Origin: Novosphingobium percolationis
Lineage (GTDB): Bacteria; Pseudomonadota; Alphaproteobacteria; Sphingomonadales; Sphingomonadaceae
Direction of reading: 5' to 3'
NCBI RefSeq assembly: GCF_020179425.1
Contig: NZ_JAILYM010000006.1
Location: forward strand, 124,001-188,000
DNA length: 64,000 nt
The position numbers were made by a program, and so were the translations under genes. Each line of letters starts with the position of its first letter. Position 1 is the stretch's first letter. This document shows positions 58,099 through 64,000 of this stretch, one piece after another. The notes below the pieces were generated by a model that saw nothing but the letters and a program-made list of their open reading frames with translations, was not told the DNA's origin and searched no databases.

Positions 58099-59732
58099 CC
58101 CTGACGCTGTCCCATGCGCAGGGGGCGACCGGCGTCCCCCTGCTGAACAAGACCATCGGCCAGGCGCTGCGCGATGCGGCAGACGCGTGGGGCGATGAAC
58201 TGGCGCTCGTATCGCGCCATCAGGGTGTGCGATGGACTTGGGCGCAACTGGACGCCGAAGTCGATCGCGTCGCCTCTGGCCTGCTCGCGCTGGGGGTGGG
58301 CAAGGGCGACCGCGTGGGCATCTGGGCGCCCAACTGCGCCGAATGGGCGGTGATCCAGTTTGCCAGTGCGCGGGTCGGTGCGATCCTCGTCACCATCAAC
58401 CCGGCCTATCGCACCAGCGAGGTCGAATATGCGCTGAACAAGGTCGGGTGCAGCCTGCTCGTCACCGCCGCGCGCTTCAAGACCAGCGATTACATCGCCA
58501 TGCTGCGCGAGATCGGCCGCGAGCGCCTGCCAACCTTGCGCAGCATTGTGGCGCTCGGCGACGAACCGCACGCGGGCCTGCTGCGCTGGGACGACTTGCG
58601 TGCGGAACCCGATGCGGCGGCGCTGGCGGCGGCGGAGGCGGCGCTGTCGCCAGACGATGCGATCAACATCCAGTTCACCAGCGGCACCACCGGCTTTCCC
58701 AAGGGGGCCACACTCACCCACCGCAACATCCTCAACAACGGCTACTTCACCGGGCGCACGATCAGGCTCACAAGTGCCGACCGCATCTGCATCCCGGTGC
58801 CGCTGTACCATTGCTTCGGCATGGTGCTGGGCAACCTCGCGGCGCTGACCAGCGGTGCGGCGATGGTCTACCCGGGCGAGGCCTATGACCCGGTGCTGGC
58901 GCTGGAAGCCGTGCAGGCCGAAGGCTGCACCGCGCTCTACGGCGTGCCGACGATGTTCATCACCATTCTCGCCCGGCCCGATCTCGATGACTATGACGTT
59001 TCGACGTTGCGCACCGGGATCATGGCCGGTTCGCCGTGCCCCACCGCCACGATGCGGCAGGTGATGGATCGGCTCAACATGCGCGAAGTCACCATCGGCT
59101 ACGGCATGACCGAGACCAGTCCGCTCACCACCCAGACCGCCACCGACGACCCGCTGGAGGAACGCGTGGCCACCGTCGGGCGCGTCCATCCCCATGCGGA
59201 GGCGAGGATCGTCGGGCTCGACGGAGAGACGCTGCCCATTGGCCAACAGGGCGAATACTGCTCGCGCGGCTACGCCGTTATGCATGGCTACTGGGACGAT
59301 CCTGCAAAAACCGCCGAGGCGATCGACGCCGAAGGCTGGATGCATTCGGGCGACCTCGCGACGATGGACGAGAAGGGCTATGTCCGCATCACAGGCCGCA
59401 TCAAGGACATGGTGATCCGCGGAGGAGAGAACATCTACCCGCGCGAGATCGAGGAATTCCTGCTCACCCACCCGCACATACAGGACGCGCAAGTGTTCGG
59501 CGTGACCGACGAGAAGTTCGGTGAGGAGCTGTGCGCCTGGATCATCGCGCGCGCGGGCACGGCGCTCAGTGTCGAGGACGTACTAGCCCACTGCCGCGGC
59601 CGCATCGCGCACTACAAGGTGCCGCGCCACGTCCGCATCGTCGATGCCTTCATCATGACCGTGACCGGCAAGGCGCAGAAGTTCGAGATGCGCAAGGCGA
59701 TGGAGGCGGAGCTACGCGTCGTGGCGGAGTGA
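58095..59732 (+). CDS. AMP-binding acyl-/aryl-CoA ligase
   Basis: A 545-residue ANL-superfamily ligase with the P-loop T-S-G-T-T-G-F-P-K-G, G-Y-G-M-T-E-T-S-P (A5), S-G-D-L-A (A7), and the C-terminal lid with G-R-I-K-D-M-V-I-R-G-G-E-N (A8) and the catalytic Lys in T-G-K-A-Q-K. It resembles medium-chain or aryl fatty-acid CoA ligases. As last step of the operon it would convert the acid to its CoA thioester for beta-oxidation or phenylacetate-type degradation. Confidence 0.92.
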   Translation: MTLTLSHAQGATGVPLLNKTIGQALRDAADAWGDELALVSRHQGVRWTWAQLDAEVDRVASGLLALGVGKGDRVGIWAPNCAEWAVIQFASARVGAILVTINPAYRTSEVEYALNKVGCSLLVTAARFKTSDYIAMLREIGRERLPTLRSIVALGDEPHAGLLRWDDLRAEPDAAALAAAEAALSPDDAINIQFTSGTTGFPKGATLTHRNILNNGYFTGRTIRLTSADRICIPVPLYHCFGMVLGNLAALTSGAAMVYPGEAYDPVLALEAVQAEGCTALYGVPTMFITILARPDLDDYDVSTLRTGIMAGSPCPTATMRQVMDRLNMREVTIGYGMTETSPLTTQTATDDPLEERVATVGRVHPHAEARIVGLDGETLPIGQQGEYCSRGYAVMHGYWDDPAKTAEAIDAEGWMHSGDLATMDEKGYVRITGRIKDMVIRGGENIYPREIEEFLLTHPHIQDAQVFGVTDEKFGEELCAWIIARAGTALSVEDVLAHCRGRIAHYKVPRHVRIVDAFIMTVTGKAQKFEMRKAMEAELRVVAE

Positions 59733-59751
59733 AGTCCTAACCGAAGTTCAG

Positions 59752-59771
59752 GCCGAAATGGACGTTTCGGC
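59752..59771 (+). terminator. Possible weak terminator after the amine operon
   Basis: A 7-bp stem GCCGAAA/TTTCGGC with a 6-base loop lies 20 bases after the ligase stop. Only a broken T-run follows, so it may be a weak or Rho-assisted terminator. Confidence 0.4.
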
Positions 59772-60009
59772 ATGGTTTCGCCAACATGACGAAAGGCACT
59801 GTTATAAATACTTAATTCCCCGTTTCGCGAGGAAGCGAACGCAATAGCTGTCACATTCTACACAATGGGATCCAAACTGTCACGAAGCACCCATAGCCCA
59901 CGAGAAGGAGATGAATCGGGCCGGTTTCAACTCCAGGGGGCAACCTGACACCATGGAAATGGCCTGATTCATCCTGGGGGGATCAAGCTGCTTTTTCAAG
60001 GAGTGTCCC
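59772..60009 (+). promoter_or_regulatory. Promoter and leader of the second PstS-like gene
   Basis: A non-coding AT-richer stretch. It has two exact CTGTCAC heptamers (59848-59854 and 59877-59883), 29 bases apart; neither has a good partner at 11 bases, so they are not full Pho boxes. AAGGAG lies 6 bases before ATG 60010. Confidence 0.5.
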
Positions 60010-61914
60010 ATGAACTTTCGTAAGCATCATTTCCTCGCCGCCACGGCCATGTTCGGCGGCTTTGCCGGGCAGGCACAGGCCCAGGTGACTTATCCTGCCG
60101 CCGAACTTCACGCCATGGGCGCTTCCTCGATCGCCGTCATCCTGCCGCGCGAGCTGAACTGCGTCGGCCCCGATGGCGTCACCAACAAGGTCGGCAAGAA
60201 CGACGGCACCACCACCACCGTCACCGAAGGCGCCTACACCGGCACCGACGCGCCGTTCGACTGCGCGACGCGGTCGATCCAGAAGAACATCGGCGGGCTT
60301 TATGTCTCGACAGGGTCGGGCGCAGGCAAGAACGCCTGGCGCAACATCAACGCTTCGGCGTTCTTCACCGGCCAGCCCGGCGCGATCTTCCCCTCGGCCT
60401 TCGGCACGACCTGGTCCAACCCGCATTTCGTGATGTCGGATTCGCCGATTTCGGCATCGGACCTGACGACCTACAATGGCAATGCCGCCACGAAGAAGGC
60501 GGGCGCGGCGATCCAGATCCCGCTCTACGTGCTGCCCGTGGCGATTGCCTACAACCCGGTCTACGGTCGCCTCGTCGCGGAAAAGAAGAACCTCGTCTTC
60601 AACGTCGCCAATCCGATCAGCAGCCGTGGTGTGAAGTCGGGCGGCCTGCGCTTGTCCAAGCGGGTCTACTGCTCGATCTTCAACGGCTACATCACCAACT
60701 GGAACGACGCGCGCATCCAGGCGCTCAACACCAAGGTGGTCAACAGCAAGACCACCGCCGTATCGCTGATGGACACCGACGACAACGCCGCGCGCTGGAA
60801 GGTCGATGGCGTGCCGATCCGCCTCGTCGGGCGCCTCGACAAGTCGGGCACCACTGACATCTTCACGCGCCACCTGTCGGCTGCCTGCAACGGTGGCATC
60901 ATGGGCACTGGCAACGCCAACAAGTACCTCAGCGCGTCCGAAGCGCTGCCCTACAGCACCGCCTCGAACATCGACCTGACCTCGTTCCGCGCGGATTCGC
61001 CCTACAAGCCCAGCGGCACGGGCTTTGCTGGCACGGCGGACCTGATCAGCGGCGCGGTCTTCACCGGCACCGTCGTCGATAGCAGCAAGGGCGCTGAAAC
61101 GGTCGGCAAGTTCCTCCTCGCCGACGGCTCGGGCAAGGTTGCCGCCGCGATCAACTTCGCGCCGGACAAGGCATCGGTCAGCGACGAGAACGTGCTGCTG
61201 AACGGCAAGATTGGTTACATCGGCGCCGATTTCGTGGCCCCGGCCGCCGGGCAGAAGCTGCACGCCGCCGCGCTGGAGGAAGGCCTGTCGAACGCCACGG
61301 CCAAGCCGGTATTCCGCATGCCTACCGCCACCACCGCCACCGCGGCTTTCGGGACCAAGATCGTCCCGCCCGAATCCGACGCCAGCGGCCGTTACGTGAA
61401 GGGCGGGCAGTTCAGCCGCTCGAACCCGCTCGATTGGTACGAAGCGCTCTATTCGGGCGATTCTACGCTGGCGAACCCGGCGGTCGGCTATCCGATCACC
61501 GGCACGACGCAGTTCGTCAGCGGCACCTGCTTTGCCAGCCCGGCCACGCGCAATGCGCTGGCGGCGTTCCTGAACGCTTCGCTGGGCTGGGTGCGCGCCG
61601 ATGGCGATGGCAATGCGGTGTCGGCCAACATGTTCACTGGCACGACCACCGCCGCGCTGGGGCTCAAGGCACAGATGGGCCTTGCCCCGCTGCCGCTGTC
61701 CTGGCGCGTGGCCATCCGCGAGACCTTCCTGCGCCGCTCGACGCAGAAGTCGGCGGACGGTTCGGCGCTCTCCTCGCGCAAGTTGTGGATCCAGAACGGC
61801 CTGCCCACCACGGCGGCCGCGCTGCCGACCAGCGCCACGACCAGCGTGAACGGCAAGACGGTCTATCTCGAAGCCGGTCCCAACCCTGCCTGCACCGCAG
61901 GCTCGGGCCTCTGA
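60010..61914 (+). CDS. PstS/DING-like periplasmic substrate-binding protein (copy 2)
   Basis: A 634-residue precursor, clearly paralogous to the protein at 38635. Both begin the mature part with [VT]-x-[FY]-P-A-A-E-L-H-x-M-G-A-S-S-I-A and keep the S-I-F-N-G-Y-I-T-N-W phosphate-site strand and D-K-S-G-T-T-D-I-F-T-R-H-L. Both end in E-A-G-P-N-P-x-C-T, then G-S-G-L. It is shorter mainly near the N-terminus and near the end. Codon use is less biased than in copy 1. There is no ABC transporter next to it. Function is uncertain: phosphate capture, or a secreted DING-like protein. Confidence 0.82.
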   Translation: MNFRKHHFLAATAMFGGFAGQAQAQVTYPAAELHAMGASSIAVILPRELNCVGPDGVTNKVGKNDGTTTTVTEGAYTGTDAPFDCATRSIQKNIGGLYVSTGSGAGKNAWRNINASAFFTGQPGAIFPSAFGTTWSNPHFVMSDSPISASDLTTYNGNAATKKAGAAIQIPLYVLPVAIAYNPVYGRLVAEKKNLVFNVANPISSRGVKSGGLRLSKRVYCSIFNGYITNWNDARIQALNTKVVNSKTTAVSLMDTDDNAARWKVDGVPIRLVGRLDKSGTTDIFTRHLSAACNGGIMGTGNANKYLSASEALPYSTASNIDLTSFRADSPYKPSGTGFAGTADLISGAVFTGTVVDSSKGAETVGKFLLADGSGKVAAAINFAPDKASVSDENVLLNGKIGYIGADFVAPAAGQKLHAAALEEGLSNATAKPVFRMPTATTATAAFGTKIVPPESDASGRYVKGGQFSRSNPLDWYEALYSGDSTLANPAVGYPITGTTQFVSGTCFASPATRNALAAFLNASLGWVRADGDGNAVSANMFTGTTTAALGLKAQMGLAPLPLSWRVAIRETFLRRSTQKSADGSALSSRKLWIQNGLPTTAAALPTSATTSVNGKTVYLEAGPNPACTAGSGL

Positions 61915-61938
61915 TCCGGTTGATCGATTGCGCAACGG

Positions 61939-61967
61939 CGGCCCCGGAGCGATCCGGGGCCGTATTT
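61939..61967 (+). terminator. Rho-independent terminator of PstS-like gene 2
   Basis: The same perfect 10-bp stem and GCGA loop as at 40767, followed by TATTT. Confidence 0.92.
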
Positions 61968-61973
61968 GCACCA

Positions 61974-64000
61974 TCAGCGTGCACCGCCCGAAACCAGTGC
62001 GATCACCGCGCCCACGGCGAAGAATCCCGCCGGGCCTTGCGGGCAGGCAAGGTAGCGGCTTTCCCAATGTGGCGCATACTTCTGCTTGTAGAAGCGCAGC
62101 CCCGCGAAGTTGTACATCGCACCGCCGATGTCGTGCGCGACGCGCGCCAGCCGCGCCCAGAACGGCGCGAGCCGCCCGCCGGGCAGGCCCGATAGTGGCG
62201 CCAGCCCCAGATTGAAGCGCGCAAAGCCACGCGTGCGCGCGTGTTCGATCAGCCCGGTCAGCAGGAAGTCCATCGTTCCGGGCGGTGCATCGCCCGCTTG
62301 GCGCATCAGGTCGACCGACATTTCGGCACCGTCGCCCGACTGCCACAGGTTGGCAAAGGCGACGGGCTCGCCGCCGCGCAGCACCACCGCCATGTCGAAG
62401 CGGGTCAGGTATGCTGCATCGAACCGGCCGAGGCTGAAGCCCTTTTCCGGTGCACCTTGCGCCGCCAACCAGGCATCGGATATGGGCTGGAGGCGCGGCA
62501 GCCAGCGTAGCACGTCGCGCGCGGGCACGATCTTCAGCGTCAGCCCGTCGCGTTCTGCGCGCGCCCGGCTGTTGCGCAGGCTTTTCATCTTCGGGCCTTG
62601 CAGGGTGAACGCACCGGGCGTCACGATCGCCTCTTCGCCGTACTTCATCACCGAAAGTCCCAGCTCGACCAGTACCGGCAACAGCGCCTCGCTAGCCTGA
62701 TAGAAGCACAGCAGCGCGTTGCTCAGGTCTGCCAGGCGACGCAAGTCCCAGACCAGTTCGCTCCAGCGCGCGCGCGGCCCGACGGGATCGCCCATCACGA
62801 CCCAGGTGCGCCCGCGCGGCCGGAACATGACGAAACAATCGCCTTCGCGCCCAATCAGGAAGCGCTTGTCGCCGGTGAAGGCCAGCGCGGCGTCGCTGCG
62901 CGCCGAAACCGCTAGCGCGCGCGTGGCGATTTGCGGCGACAGCTCGGCGATCCCGCCGGTCGCACGTGGGCGCGTCATCCATTCGCGCAAGGTGAAGGCG
63001 CCCACCAGCACGCTTGCGCCGAAGCTGGCGCGCAGCGCGCGGGGGCCATCGCCGTAGAGCGCGAAATGCCACCACAGGTCCGACCGGAAATGGTCGGCAT
63101 CATGGAACATCGCCCCGATCGCGGTCGCCGCGGCCACCGCGAGGCAGGCTGCGACCAGCCAGGGCAGGTTGTGCGTCGAAAACGCGCCGGTTCGCCCGCG
63201 ATAGAAGGCGGGCGAGGCGAGGTGGAGCAGCGCCGCCATGGCCAGCATCACCATCGCCTCTTCGAAGTCGAGCCCCTTGGCGAGCGAGAACATGGCGCCC
63301 AGCACGAACAGCACGCGTCCTGCGCGAAACCCGCTGGCGAGGCGCTGGCCCAGTGCGGGGGCCACCAGCAGCAGTCCGGTGCCGACAAGGCTGGCGGCAA
63401 GGTGCGACGTTTCGATGAACGGAAGCGGCAACAGGTGGATCAGGTCGTGCAGCCGGTCGTGCTCGGCCGGCAGCGCGCCCGACAGCAGCAGCACGCTGCC
63501 GCCCGCAAAGCTCATCCCCGCGAAGAACGCCGGGCTCAGCGCAAGGGCCACGCGGCGCGCGGGTGCCGTGATCCGCATCAGCACGCGCGATGCGGGCGCG
63601 ATCGCGGGACCGCCCTCGATCGCGGCATTGAGCGCCAGCGCCAGTCCCAGCGGCAGCAGGTAGTAGATCGCGCGGTAGGCCAGCAGCGCGGCCAGCACCG
63701 CGCCATCGCCATCGCCCGCGTGCGCGCCGCACGCAGCCAGTATCACCGCCTCGAACACGCCCAGCCCGCCGGGGACGTGCAGCACTAGTCCCAGCGCGAT
63801 CCCGAACGTATAGGCCACCATGAACCCCGCGAAGGGCACACTTGCGTGGGGCAGCAGCAGGTGCAGCGCGAGGCTGGCGCAAGCCAGATCCGCCGTGGAG
63901 ACGACTGCGAGCAGCACGAGGCTGGAAAACGCAGGCGCCGCGCCCGCCGGAAGCCGCTGCGCCAGCCAGCGCGGCCGGCGCAGCCGGGCGGCAAGGCCCA
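61974..64000 (-). CDS. mprF: MprF-type lysylphosphatidylglycerol synthase/flippase, 5' end outside window
   Basis: At least 675 residues, open in frame to the window edge (codon boundary at 63998), so the start lies beyond it. The visible N-terminal part is a multi-helix flippase domain with the UPF0104-like G-G-L-G-V-F-E-A stretch. The C-terminal 330 residues are the GNAT-like aminoacyl transferase domain of MprF (D-P-V-G-P, F-Y-Q, M-K-Y-G-E-E-A, R-N-x-R-A-R-A-E-R-D-G, then N-L-G-L-A-P-L-S and Y-K-Q-K-Y-A-P-x-W-E-x-R-Y). It adds an amino acid, usually Lys or Ala, from tRNA to phosphatidylglycerol, giving resistance to cationic peptides. It is convergent with PstS-like gene 2. Confidence 0.9.
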   Translation of the reverse strand, partial: GLAARLRRPRWLAQRLPAGAAPAFSSLVLLAVVSTADLACASLALHLLLPHASVPFAGFMVAYTFGIALGLVLHVPGGLGVFEAVILAACGAHAGDGDGAVLAALLAYRAIYYLLPLGLALALNAAIEGGPAIAPASRVLMRITAPARRVALALSPAFFAGMSFAGGSVLLLSGALPAEHDRLHDLIHLLPLPFIETSHLAASLVGTGLLLVAPALGQRLASGFRAGRVLFVLGAMFSLAKGLDFEEAMVMLAMAALLHLASPAFYRGRTGAFSTHNLPWLVAACLAVAAATAIGAMFHDADHFRSDLWWHFALYGDGPRALRASFGASVLVGAFTLREWMTRPRATGGIAELSPQIATRALAVSARSDAALAFTGDKRFLIGREGDCFVMFRPRGRTWVVMGDPVGPRARWSELVWDLRRLADLSNALLCFYQASEALLPVLVELGLSVMKYGEEAIVTPGAFTLQGPKMKSLRNSRARAERDGLTLKIVPARDVLRWLPRLQPISDAWLAAQGAPEKGFSLGRFDAAYLTRFDMAVVLRGGEPVAFANLWQSGDGAEMSVDLMRQAGDAPPGTMDFLLTGLIEHARTRGFARFNLGLAPLSGLPGGRLAPFWARLARVAHDIGGAMYNFAGLRFYKQKYAPHWESRYLACPQGPAGFFAVGAVIALVSGGAR

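Overview
The window looks like part of the chromosome of a Gram-negative alphaproteobacterium of the Sphingomonadales, probably Novosphingobium, Sphingobium or a relative. The evidence is the very high GC content, two CUG-family-type TonB-dependent receptors, an 11-gene type II secretion (T2SS) locus, and dense operons with start/stop overlaps (ATGA, GTGA, TGATG). The genus is inferred from gene content only. I found no tRNA, rRNA, CRISPR array, prophage or transposase.

Layout. 1-1125: end of a cyclase-family hydrolase and a fumarylacetoacetate-hydrolase-family enzyme. 1341-2087: an OmpR/PhoB-type regulator whose receiver has lost the phospho-acceptor Asp and two other key residues. 2111-6997 (minus): a CsgG/HfaB-type outer-membrane export locus made of a lipoprotein, a CsgG-like channel, a six-repeat secreted protein, a shorter protein with the same repeat, a 115-aa secreted protein and a peptidoglycan-binding protein. 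A SleB-type wall hydrolase diverges from it. 7806-17620 (minus): T2SS genes in the order gspE-F-G-H-I-J-L-M-C-D-K. 17926-38193 (plus): a seven-gene operon with a TpsB transporter, a DUF2341/LamG-ExbB fusion, ExbD, a TonB-like protein, a porin, a 4363-aa filamentous-haemagglutinin-type exoprotein and a Skp/OmpH chaperone. It reads as two-partner secretion with its own proton-motive-force-energised module.

38635-43259: a highly expressed-looking PstS/DING-like binding protein with a strong terminator, then a TonB-dependent receptor. 43306-48717: two divergent sensor kinases, the second co-transcribed with a REC-EAL response regulator. 48718-49826: a small accessory patch with a GIY-YIG nuclease between near-perfect inverted repeats and an orphan membrane protein of lower GC. 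49827-59732: a TetR regulator with two palindromic operators diverges from an aromatic-amine-dehydrogenase (TTQ) operon (aauB, mauE, mauD, aauA, two monohaem cytochromes c, TonB receptor, aldehyde dehydrogenase, acyl-CoA ligase). This would take an amine from uptake to acyl-CoA. 60010-61914: a second PstS-like paralogue ending in the same terminator as the first. 61974-64000 (minus): mprF, cut by the window end.

Regulatory theme (inference). Pho-box-like 11-bp repeats and the heptamer CTGTCAC recur in the intergenic regions upstream of the CsgG-like cluster, the SleB gene, the T2SS/TPS divergent promoter and both PstS-like genes. A PhoB-family regulator with a dead receiver sits beside them. 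A phosphate-responsive, or phosphate-box-using but phosphorylation-independent, programme controlling surface secretion is a testable idea.
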